DNA of 7,989 nucleotides from DAOVIY01 sp964513365 (GTDB taxonomy: Bacteria > Patescibacteriota > Minisyncoccia > UBA6257), in assembly GCA_964513365.1 (NCBI GenBank), contig CAZEMH010000019.1, positions 1 through 7,989 of the forward strand. The letters are read 5' to 3'. The notes beneath the pieces were generated by a model. The model searched no databases. It saw only the letters and a program-made list of their open reading frames with translations, and was not told the DNA's origin. This document shows positions 1 through 6,191 of this stretch, in pieces (positions within the stretch are counted from its first letter, which is position 1; the number at the start of each line of letters is the position of its first letter). Both the position numbers and the translations under genes were made by a program.

Positions 1-658
1 AATATTAATTATCCAGCCGCTATATAATTTTCTAGCCATACTTTCTAATTTAACAAACGGTGATTTAGGGTGGGCTGTTTTAATTTTGGCAGCAATAATT
101 CGTCTTATTATCTGGCCTTGGTATAAAAGGGCTATGGGTGATCAAAGGAAAATGGCAAAATTACAGCCCAAGATTAAAGAAACTCAAAAGAAGTTTAAGG
201 ATGATCCAGTAAAAGCTAATCAGGAAGTAATGAAAATTTTCAAAGAAGAAAAAATTAATCCTGGTAGCTCTTTCTTTTTTATTATTTTTCAAATGGTTAT
301 CTTTATCTCACTTTTTGTCTTTTTTAAACAAGCCATAGAAAGCGATTGGACTCCTCACCTTTATAGTTTTATTAAATCGCCAGAGCAAATAAATTATTTA
401 TTTCTTGGGCTTGTTAATCTTAAAGCCCCAAGCCTTATCCTTGCTATTATTTCTGCCTCATTAAATTCTCTCTTAACATTTATACAACCAAGTTCAGGAC
501 AAAATAAAGCTATGTTGCTCGGCTTTCCTTTTATAATTCTATTTTTTTATCAAAGATTCCCGGCAATTATTATTTTATACTGGATAGGATTCACTTTGAT
601 AAATATTCTACAAGAATATGTGATCAATAAACATGCTGTAGAAAAAATTAAGCAATAA
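1..658 (+). CDS. yidC: YidC/Oxa1 membrane insertase, 5'-truncated by window edge
   Basis: Inserts membrane proteins into the cytoplasmic membrane, alone or with SecYEG. The frame is open from base 2, so the true start lies left of the window; the TTG at 86 is an internal Leu codon. Visible here are 219 codons including the stop. The first codons read QPLYNFL, then a transmembrane segment contains the Arg (codon 101-103) expected in the hydrophilic groove of the family. Next come a charged cytoplasmic hairpin (about 125-255), the INPG turn typical of YidC, and further hydrophobic segments at about 270-330, 425-490 and 525-630. The tail is short and basic (VEKIKQ), unlike the long tails of some Gram-positive YidC proteins. 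The jag-like gene follows after 18 bp, which is the classical yidC-jag pairing. Family assignment is secure from topology, the conserved Arg and the neighbour. Confidence 0.93.
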   Translation, partial: ILIIQPLYNFLAILSNLTNGDLGWAVLILAAIIRLIIWPWYKRAMGDQRKMAKLQPKIKETQKKFKDDPVKANQEVMKIFKEEKINPGSSFFFIIFQMVIFISLFVFFKQAIESDWTPHLYSFIKSPEQINYLFLGLVNLKAPSLILAIISASLNSLLTFIQPSSGQNKAMLLGFPFIILFFYQRFPAIIILYWIGFTLINILQEYVINKHAVEKIKQ

Positions 659-676
659 AAACGGAAGTTATTAATT

Positions 677-1150
677 ATGGAGACCTTAAAAGTAAAAAGA
701 TTTTTAGAAGATTTATTTACAATTGCTGGATTTGTAGATTTTGAAATTAGTATGCAAGAACGTCCACAAGACAAACTTGTCCAATTTTCAATAAAAACTG
801 ATCCAGAGATTAATTACAGCGGTCTTTTAATAGGGCGAGATGGAGAAAATTTACAAGCTTTTGAGTATTTATTAAATATTTTTTCAAAAAAATACTCCAG
901 TGATGACCATTGGAGAATTATTTTAGATATTAATAATTATAGAGCAATGCAAGAAGAGAAATTGAGAGAATTTGCGAAGAAAGCAGCTCGCCACGTATCT
1001 TTATCAAAGAAAGAAATTGAATTACCTCCTATGAGAGCGCGAGACAGAAGGATTATTCATTTAGAAATTGCTTTAAGGGGCGATGTGTTTACAGAGAGTA
1101 TTGGGGAAGGAAAAGAAAGGCATATTATAATAAAGCCACAAGAAAAATAG
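677..1150 (+). CDS. jag: Jag/KhpB-like KH-R3H RNA-binding protein
   Basis: A cytoplasmic single-strand nucleic-acid-binding protein of the Jag (SpoIIIJ-associated, KhpB/EloR) family. In Firmicutes it binds RNA and affects cell elongation and division. It has 157 residues. A KH domain with the loop GRDG (residues 53-56) is followed by NLQAFEYLLN. An R3H domain near residues 95-155 carries the R-x3-H motif (R124, H128) within RDRRIIHLE. The N-terminal Jag_N module found in longer homologues is missing; the protein starts almost directly at the KH domain (METLKVKRFLEDL). The ATG lies 18 bp after the yidC stop, with only a weak purine stretch (GGAAG at 663-667) as a possible ribosome site. It is probably co-transcribed with yidC. 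It ends 4 bp from the stop of the convergent minus-strand operon. Confidence 0.92.
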   Translation: METLKVKRFLEDLFTIAGFVDFEISMQERPQDKLVQFSIKTDPEINYSGLLIGRDGENLQAFEYLLNIFSKKYSSDDHWRIILDINNYRAMQEEKLREFAKKAARHVSLSKKEIELPPMRARDRRIIHLEIALRGDVFTESIGEGKERHIIIKPQEK

Positions 1151-1156
1151 TTTTTC
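1142..1156. terminator. Possible weak bidirectional hairpin at convergent gene ends
   Basis: A perfect 6-bp inverted repeat, GAAAAA-TAG-TTTTTC, lies exactly across the junction. The loop is the TAG stop of the jag-like gene, and the right arm overlaps the TGA stop of the pilin gene on the minus strand. Read from either strand, the second arm is a T-run (five T), so it could loosely serve both transcripts. The stem has only one G-C pair and a 3-nt loop, so it would be unstable. It may simply reflect A/T-rich composition. Confidence 0.25.
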
Positions 1157-1997
1157 AAATAGCACCGTACCAGCACCCTTGCGTGATACAATAATCGCTT
1201 CCTGGATATGAACCATATCCAGTTGCTTCCATTAGGGCTACATGCAAGTGATCACCTTCATCTAATACTGCCAGCCCTGCTTTATTAAATTCTGCGATTA
1301 TTTTTTTATTATCTTCAAAGCTATTTGAGATTGAATCTATATCTACACACATGCCATCAAGGTGACAATCATCAGCTCTTCTTGGTGTATAACTCGTACT
1401 ATTGCATTCAGCATCAATACAAGCATCATTTACCCACCATTTTGGATTTGTATCTTTTAATAAGAGTAATTTATTTGCTAATGTGAAATCCAAATAAGCT
1501 TCTGATTGACCAAACACACTATCATTTATTGGGATTCCCATATCTCTGATATTAACCAAATTATTTGATGTAGTTTGAGCTTGTGGAGTTGTTTCCGAAG
1601 AAGATAGAGTTAGCGTATCAGAAGAACCACTTAAAATATCAGGGTTGATAGTGTAAAGAATAATATAAAAAGCAAATAATAAAACAAGACCGACAATGGC
1701 GTTCATGATTCTTTCTTGAGCGTCTTTTTGTTGGGCAGTATTGCCACCAGAAGTCAAATATTGAAATCCAGCAAAAACGATCATAATAAAAGCCAGAATG
1801 CCGGCGAGACGAAAAGCCCACCAAATTAGAACACTTATTAGATTCATTGGAGTTTTGACTACTCCGCCAGCTCCACCAGCGTTATCTGCTGCAAAAGCTG
1901 TAACTGAAGGGATGAACGGGCTTAATGCAATGCAAATAATTACAATTAATAAGGCAGATTTAACTATTTTGACAAAACAAGGATTTTCTAAATTCAT
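1155..1997 (-). CDS. T4SS-type (VirB2-like) pilin fused to a putative LAS/M15-like metallopeptidase domain
   Basis: I use the ATG at 1997 (280 residues). The longer ATG at 2081 would add 28 charged residues before the signal peptide and overlap the upstream gene by 58 bp. From the N terminus there is a signal peptide (residues 8-36, probable cleavage after AFA) and then a two-helix T4SS pilin domain. Helix 1 is near residues 54-80 and ends FAGFQYLTSGGN. Helix 2 is near 96-118 and ends in the typical INPDIL. A Ser/Thr-rich linker covers about 123-146. The C-terminal domain (147-280) contains CHLDGMCVD, giving H212, G215 and D219 (H-x6-D). EGDHLHV then gives E247, H250 and H252 (H-x-H). This pair of motifs fits the zinc site of LAS/M15 peptidases that cut peptidoglycan. 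Six Cys (193, 198, 211, 217, 270, 275) suggest extracytoplasmic disulfides. It is the last gene of the operon. The pilin part is confident; the peptidase assignment rests on motifs only. Confidence 0.85.
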   Translation of the reverse strand: MNLENPCFVKIVKSALLIVIICIALSPFIPSVTAFAADNAGGAGGVVKTPMNLISVLIWWAFRLAGILAFIMIVFAGFQYLTSGGNTAQQKDAQERIMNAIVGLVLLFAFYIILYTINPDILSGSSDTLTLSSSETTPQAQTTSNNLVNIRDMGIPINDSVFGQSEAYLDFTLANKLLLLKDTNPKWWVNDACIDAECNSTSYTPRRADDCHLDGMCVDIDSISNSFEDNKKIIAEFNKAGLAVLDEGDHLHVALMEATGYGSYPGSDYCITQGCWYGAI

Positions 1998-2023
1998 AAA
2001 TTCTATTCTTTTATTTTTTAATT

Positions 2024-2914
2024 TTATTTGAAGGGTGTAATTTCTCCTGGTTGAGTGAATCCTGGAATTCCTATTTCCCATTGATAAGATTCAAAGATTG
2101 GATATTGAATTACTTGTGTATTTTCAGGAGCAGGTGGTTCTGGTAATGTTTGCAGAAATGCTTGTAAAATCTCATTTAAAATTATTGGACACATTTGAGT
2201 GATAAATGCAGCGACTGGTCCGCCAACTGTTGTGCCAAATATCATTGTATTTGCAGCTATATCAGAGAGTGATTTACAAATATGTTCAATATCTACATGC
2301 TTTAGTAATAAATCTAAAATCCAATTTTGAATAAGTCCTGCCATATCTGTATTTCCATTTATTGCGCTTATGGCCAATGATTTTAAATCTTCTGGGATTT
2401 TTTCATTATTTTGTATAGCATCTATAAGTATATTTTTTGTATTTTCTGGAATACTGCTATCTTTCTGTATTGAACTAATAAGATAAGACTTTAATGTTTC
2501 TGGGATTGTTTCGTCGTTTTCTATCATATTTATGAGTTCTTGCTTAGTATTTTCAGCCATTTCTGTGCCATCATAGAGATTTGATACTGTATTAAAGAAA
2601 TTAGCTGGATCTACTGGTACATTACATGGAGTTGGTCCGACTATATTAACATTAATTGGTCCAGATGGAAGAGATGATCCAGAAGATGCAGAACCGCATT
2701 TACCAAAACATTGTGCACACCAATAAGGCCCGCTTGGGTCGCTAACACACTGTCCTTCGGAATTACATGAGTAGCAGTTTCTAGTGGGCTCACCATTTTT
2801 ATCTAAACATGCCTGAACTTGTATAGGAGTAGAGAACATCCATAATCCTATATTTAATGCAAAAACAATTAATAGAATTACATTTGTTTTTTTAAAAATA
2901 TTCTTTTTTAACAT
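2024..2914 (-). CDS. Secreted Cys-rich protein with 18-residue tandem repeats, T4SS-locus associated
   Basis: I do not recognise a named family. The 296-residue protein opens with a signal peptide (basic MLKKNIFKK, hydrophobic core 11-27, probable cleavage at VQA-C36). The -2 Gln makes a lipobox unlikely. Residues 36-73 hold seven Cys in a compact pattern (CYSC, QC, WCAQC, GKC), probably a small disulfide knot on the outer face. Residues 121-192 form four in-register 18-residue repeats of the pattern ENTK..LI..I......IP. A degenerate fifth copy may lie at 103-120. Next comes a more hydrophobic part (193-256) with two further Cys (213, 242). The tail is Pro-rich and ends YQWEIGIPGF followed by TQPGEITPFK. 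It lies 26 bp before the chosen pilin start and 21 bp after the small membrane gene, so it is co-transcribed with the secretion system. A role as a surface or pilus-associated part is inferred from secretion and context only. No clear Shine-Dalgarno precedes the ATG. Confidence 0.8.
   Translation of the reverse strand: MLKKNIFKKTNVILLIVFALNIGLWMFSTPIQVQACLDKNGEPTRNCYSCNSEGQCVSDPSGPYWCAQCFGKCGSASSGSSLPSGPINVNIVGPTPCNVPVDPANFFNTVSNLYDGTEMAENTKQELINMIENDETIPETLKSYLISSIQKDSSIPENTKNILIDAIQNNEKIPEDLKSLAISAINGNTDMAGLIQNWILDLLLKHVDIEHICKSLSDIAANTMIFGTTVGGPVAAFITQMCPIILNEILQAFLQTLPEPPAPENTQVIQYPIFESYQWEIGIPGFTQPGEITPFK
2339..2554 (-). repeat. Four in-frame 54-bp tandem repeats (18 residues each)
   Basis: These code for residues 121-192 of the secreted Cys-rich protein. 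Units 1-3 each end in Ile-Pro (ETIP, SSIP, EKIP), and the four begin ENTK, ETLK, ENTK and EDLK. The fourth unit ends NGNTDMA. Hydrophobic positions (L, I, I) and the Lys at position 4 of each unit stay in register. The DNA copies are diverged, so this is an old protein-level repeat rather than a recent duplication. A possible fifth unit (residues 103-120, ending DGTEMA) lies immediately before it. Confidence 0.8.
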
Positions 2915-2935
2915 ATTATTTATTAATTTAAATAA

Positions 2936-3289
2936 TTAAACTTTTATTTTTGGCGATGTGGCAGGAGTAAATTTAGTTGCTGTTTTTATGGTTTTTTTAA
3001 CAGGAGTAGGTGCTTTTTGGAATATATAGCAAAGTATAACAGTTAAAGTAGTAATGGGCAAAATACTAGCGATTGGTATAAGATCTAATCCTTGGCTAAT
3101 AAAAATCCATGTACCTCTTATTCCGCTCATAAGCGTTATAACTAAAATATAGACAACAAATGGTAAAGTAAAAACCCAAACAAAAAGATTAATTCCAGGA
3201 ATAAACCCCAAGATAAGTTCTAAAACATCCTTTATAATAGCTGCTATAAGCAAGAATAAAAATATTGTTAAATTCATTTTATTTTCCAT
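2936..3289 (-). CDS. Small three-helix membrane protein of the T4SS operon, function unknown
   Basis: The 117-residue protein is mostly hydrophobic. Likely transmembrane segments are near residues 6-30 (with a Lys-Asp pair at 20-21 inside the segment), 33-55 and 69-90. A basic, Pro/Thr-rich tail follows (KAPTPVKKT to the C terminus). It sits between the VirB4 ATPase gene (10-bp gap) and the secreted Cys-rich gene (21-bp gap), both on the same strand. That position makes it a candidate inner-membrane component of the same machine. Small membrane proteins of this kind recur next to VirB4 genes in CPR genomes, but I know of no assigned function. The start may instead be Met5 (3277): a GGAAAA stretch lies just upstream of that codon, whereas the purine block before Met1 is about 14 nt away. 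No similarity to VirB3, VirB8 or holins can be claimed by eye. Confidence 0.75.
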   Translation of the reverse strand: MENKMNLTIFLFLLIAAIIKDVLELILGFIPGINLFVWVFTLPFVVYILVITLMSGIRGTWIFISQGLDLIPIASILPITTLTVILCYIFQKAPTPVKKTIKTATKFTPATSPKIKV

Positions 3290-3299
3290 AAAATAATAT

Positions 3300-5090
3300 T
3301 TATTCCTTTTTTAATTCTTTTTTAGCTTTTTTAATATCTATAAGTTGAGCCGGGTTTGAAGTGATAATTTGGTCTTCAGCATATGAAGCAATGATTTGAA
3401 TAGCAGCATGCTTGTCTTCTGCAAAAAAGAGTCCTGTCCCAACAGAAGCTTGTAAAAGGATTGTTTTTTCTTGTTCAGTAAGATTTAGAGCTTTTCCTAC
3501 AACATCAATATTAGCAGGTGATTGTCTTAACAAAAGAGCGAGAGCAGAATTAGTAATTAATGGTTTCCCATAAGGTGATTTTAAAGCATCTTCTATATCT
3601 TGTGTAATAAATGTTACTCCCATATAATATTTTCGTGCTCTTTTGACTAAACCAAATAGAAAAGAGGCACTTTCTTCATGATGCAATAACCACCAGCCTT
3701 CATCTATAATTACAATTCTTTTTCTTAAATCCTTTTTTACCATTGTCCAGATATAATTTAATACAACATACATAGCAATAGGCCTAAGTTCTTCTTCTAA
3801 TTCCCTTACGCCAAAGATAACTAAACGATTGTTAATATTGATATTTGATGGTTGATTAAGAAAACCAGAATAACTTCCTTTAGTGAATTTATATAGTTTT
3901 GCTGCTAAATCTTCCCCTCCTTCTGTATTTTTAAGAACATTTTCTAAATCCTCCATTAACGGTAGATTTTTCTTTTTGCTTATATTCTCAGGAAAAATAT
4001 CACGGCTTGCATAAGTTTGCACAATTGCCCTATCTAACATCAGCTCTTCTTGCGGAGAAAGGCCTTTCAGCATTAATTTAATTAAGCCAATAAGATTCAG
4101 GATGTGGTTGCGAAAAACCTCTTCACTAGTTTCTTCTTCTTTTACTACAGGAAGTTCAAATGGATTAATATTATCATCAGAAGCAACAGATATTTTAAAA
4201 TAACTTCCTCCAATTGAATCAGCTAAATATTCATATTCATTTTCTGGATCAATAATTAATACATTAGTTCCTAATAATAACGAACGAAGAATTTCCAATT
4301 TCACAGCGTAACTTTTTCCTGCGCCAGTTTGGGCAAAAACTACCATATTAGCATTTGGCAGAGTAAAGCGATCAAAAATAACCAAGCTATTATTATGCAG
4401 ATTAACACCATAAAGTATCCCTTTACTGTCTGAAAGATCTAAAGAAGAGAACGGGAAAAGCGTTGAAGCTGGCTGCGAATTCAAGGGAGTGGTTAATAAT
4501 AATCTATCCATTCCTAATGGCAAAGAAGATTCCATTCCTTCAAATTCTCTGAAAATTGTGGGTTTTGCGTAAATTAATTGTTGTTCCAATATATTTTTAA
4601 TTTTACTTTCAATTTTTACAAGTTCATCCTTATTGTTAGCAAAAAAAGTAATATAAACGCCTACTTCAAAAAGTTTTTCACTGCCTTGCTGGATTGTATC
4701 TCTTAATTTTTCAACATTATTTAAGGCAGCTTCTAATAAAGGATTACGAACTAATCCCCTGTCTGTTTCAATGCTTAATTGGGCTTGAATTTCTGCAGAT
4801 TTTTTCCTTAAATCTCTCAATACTTTATTGATATTTAATGGGTGAAAGAAGATTGAAATATTAAAAGATTCATCTAAATTAACAATAGAAGAGAACCAAT
4901 TAGAAGCCAAATAATTTGGATAAGTCAGGATAAAAAGCGTTGAGCAATATTTATTTCCTAATTTAAGGAAATTAGTATTGATTTCTAATCCTGCAGGAGC
5001 AATTAAATCCTGAAGAGTGGAGATAGCCTGAGATTGAGCTAATTCCTGTGGATTTTTAGATTTTCTTTTAAATAGATTTGGAAAACGCAT
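3300..5090 (-). CDS. virB4: VirB4/TraC-family type IV secretion ATPase
   Basis: The cytoplasmic, membrane-associated ATPase that drives pilus assembly and substrate movement in type IV secretion systems. It has 596 residues. Residues 20-235 form the N-terminal region that leads into the motor. Walker A is AQTGAGKS (253-260), with Ala in place of the usual first Gly, followed by YAVKLEILRS. IIDPENEYEYLA (279-290) and NPFELP follow, both typical of VirB4. Walker B is IVIIDE (459-464), followed by GWWLLHHEES and the downstream TQDIEDAL. Arg522 in LLRQSP is a candidate arginine finger. The C terminus is short and Lys-rich. The first roughly 200 residues of a classical VirB4 are encoded separately by the preceding gene; together the two give about 820 residues, near the usual VirB4 length. 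The ATG is 3 bp after the stop of the TraC-like gene, so translational coupling is likely. This is the most secure functional call in the operon. Confidence 0.95.
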   Translation of the reverse strand: MRFPNLFKRKSKNPQELAQSQAISTLQDLIAPAGLEINTNFLKLGNKYCSTLFILTYPNYLASNWFSSIVNLDESFNISIFFHPLNINKVLRDLRKKSAEIQAQLSIETDRGLVRNPLLEAALNNVEKLRDTIQQGSEKLFEVGVYITFFANNKDELVKIESKIKNILEQQLIYAKPTIFREFEGMESSLPLGMDRLLLTTPLNSQPASTLFPFSSLDLSDSKGILYGVNLHNNSLVIFDRFTLPNANMVVFAQTGAGKSYAVKLEILRSLLLGTNVLIIDPENEYEYLADSIGGSYFKISVASDDNINPFELPVVKEEETSEEVFRNHILNLIGLIKLMLKGLSPQEELMLDRAIVQTYASRDIFPENISKKKNLPLMEDLENVLKNTEGGEDLAAKLYKFTKGSYSGFLNQPSNININNRLVIFGVRELEEELRPIAMYVVLNYIWTMVKKDLRKRIVIIDEGWWLLHHEESASFLFGLVKRARKYYMGVTFITQDIEDALKSPYGKPLITNSALALLLRQSPANIDVVGKALNLTEQEKTILLQASVGTGLFFAEDKHAAIQIIASYAEDQIITSNPAQLIDIKKAKKELKKE

Positions 5091-5093
5091 ATT

Positions 5094-5774
5094 TTATTTA
5101 TTAAATTCTTCTGGAATATTTATAGATTCTCTTTCAAAAGCTTCTGGGTTATATGAATTGAAAAATAATTCAATTAATTCTTTAGTAGTCAATGGTCGAG
5201 ACTGCAATCCCATTCTTGTTAAATTGGTGATGATATTATTCTGCCTTATCATTAACTGTTGATAATGCTGATTAAAATTTTCATCAGAAAGAGGAATTGT
5301 AGCAGAAAATGCTTGATGTCTTAAATTCAGCAATGTTTTATAAGCTTCTGCTATTTGGCTCAATACGGTTTTAGTTCTTATCATAACAGGGTCATAGGGT
5401 ACTATTACATAAAACTTTTTTTTCATAATATTGTTTCCAGTAACAAGCCCTTTGATAAATGTATAATAATCTTCTCCTTGAAGCTTAAGTAAATTATTTG
5501 TTTCTTTACCAATTTTTTCTTGGAGGAAATTCAAATAAGTTTCAATATTGACCCGTCTAGAATGAGAAACAACCTGTAATGGAAAATCCAAGTTATTTAT
5601 AAGATTACGCCAGCTCATTAATACCGAAGATTGCTCTTCTTCTGATTTCAAATCAAAATTGATGCCAGAGACTTCTAAAACCGAACGGAGTGAACCGTTT
5701 TTAAGGATAACTACTCCTTTCTTAATCTGTTGAAGGGAGATAAGCGATTGACTACTGGAAGTTTCTTTAGGCAT
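5094..5774 (-). CDS. TraC-like protein, equivalent to the VirB4 N-terminal domain
   Basis: A 226-residue soluble protein matching the start of TraC/VirB4 proteins. Residues 16-45 (IKKGVVILKNGSLRSVLEVS and the following GINFDLKS) give the N-terminal beta-strand region. The EEQ motif follows, then LDFPLQVVSHSRRVNIETYL (positions 62-81), which is strongly characteristic of this domain. KKKFYVIVPYDP (118-129) is a further core strand. The C-terminal half, near residues 150-215, is helical and ends close to where the next protein begins its own N-terminal region. There is no Walker motif, so it cannot hydrolyse ATP itself. It probably pairs with the VirB4 ATPase encoded 3 bp downstream and with PrgI encoded directly upstream. 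Its ATG abuts the PrgI stop with no gap (TAAATG), suggesting coupled translation. PrgI, TraC-like and VirB4 in this order is a recurring CPR arrangement. Confidence 0.88.
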   Translation of the reverse strand: MPKETSSSQSLISLQQIKKGVVILKNGSLRSVLEVSGINFDLKSEEEQSSVLMSWRNLINNLDFPLQVVSHSRRVNIETYLNFLQEKIGKETNNLLKLQGEDYYTFIKGLVTGNNIMKKKFYVIVPYDPVMIRTKTVLSQIAEAYKTLLNLRHQAFSATIPLSDENFNQHYQQLMIRQNNIITNLTRMGLQSRPLTTKELIELFFNSYNPEAFERESINIPEEFNK

Positions 5775-6191
5775 TTATTTATCTAATATGTCAGTTAATT
5801 GTTTTAGTGTTTTTTTATCTAATTGTTTTTTAGCTTGTATCTTTATTGTATCTTTGGGTTTCTGGGAAATATATTCTGTCGTTTTAAAAGAAGTTTTTTC
5901 TTTTTTCCATAAATAGAATTTTGGGAGCCAAAAATGTCGAATAGCAGCCATAGCAAGCGTATAAACAGGAACACTATGGATTTTTCCAAACGTGAGAAAA
6001 GCGCAAGTAGGGGCGAGAATCATTAGTAAAATTATCCAAAACCATAATTTTAAAACAAAAAAAAGTAAAATAATCAGTCCGCCAAAAGATAACAAGATCC
6101 ATAACTGGGTGAAAGTGATCAATCCCATTAATTTTGTTTCTTCTTTTATGAATTGTGGCACTTGATAAACCATATTTTTAAGCTTGGCCAA
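5775..6191 (-). CDS. prgI: PrgI family membrane protein (VirB3-like)
   Basis: A small inner-membrane part of the secretion channel that usually partners VirB4; PrgI family proteins are found in Gram-positive and CPR type IV systems. The N terminus has the family signature YQVPQFIKEETKLMG, followed by LITFTQLW. Two adjacent transmembrane helices (about residues 29-48 and 50-68) are joined by a very short turn. The motif GKIHSVPVYTLAMAAIRHFW (69-88) follows, and then a basic cytoplasmic tail. It has 138 residues from a TTG at 6191, or 132 from the ATG at 6173 (MVYQVPQF). The TTG has a good Shine-Dalgarno (AAGGAGA) 7 nt upstream and overlaps the previous gene by 14 bp. The ATG sits 4 bp after that gene's stop and gives the more typical family N terminus. 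I list the longer form but the choice is open. Confidence 0.9.
   Translation of the reverse strand: MAKLKNMVYQVPQFIKEETKLMGLITFTQLWILLSFGGLIILLFFVLKLWFWIILLMILAPTCAFLTFGKIHSVPVYTLAMAAIRHFWLPKFYLWKKEKTSFKTTEYISQKPKDTIKIQAKKQLDKKTLKQLTDILDK

Noticed and set aside
550..774. 74-residue minus-strand reading frame
   Set aside because: It lies antisense across the yidC/jag junction, has no recognisable protein features, and overlaps two secure genes.
1155..1157. UGA recoding (as in Gracilibacteria and Absconditabacteria)
   Set aside because: TGA appears here as a terminal stop 4 bp from the convergent gene and no in-frame TGA occurs inside any gene, so the standard bacterial code fits.
1639..1824. 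61-residue minus-strand frame inside the pilin helices
   Set aside because: It is a shifted frame of the pilin gene with a composition unlike a real protein.
1798..2031. 77-residue plus-strand frame
   Set aside because: It is antisense to the pilin signal peptide and first helix and has no ribosome site.
1995..2081. Frameshift or programmed slip joining the secreted Cys-rich gene to the pilin gene (frames overlap by 58 bp)
   Set aside because: The pilin has its own signal peptide starting at ATG 1997, no convincing slippery site precedes the TAA at 2024, and the overlapping extension is just charged filler.
2795..2914. Lipoprotein signal at VQAC in the Cys-rich protein
   Set aside because: Gln at -2 and Val at -3 fit a lipobox poorly; ordinary signal peptidase cleavage before Cys36 is simpler.
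2923..2939. Inverted repeat TTAATT-TAAAT-AATTAA between two minus-strand genes
   Set aside because: It is pure A/T, lies partly inside a stop codon, and is expected by chance in so AT-rich a spacer; there is no T-run or promoter pattern to support a function.
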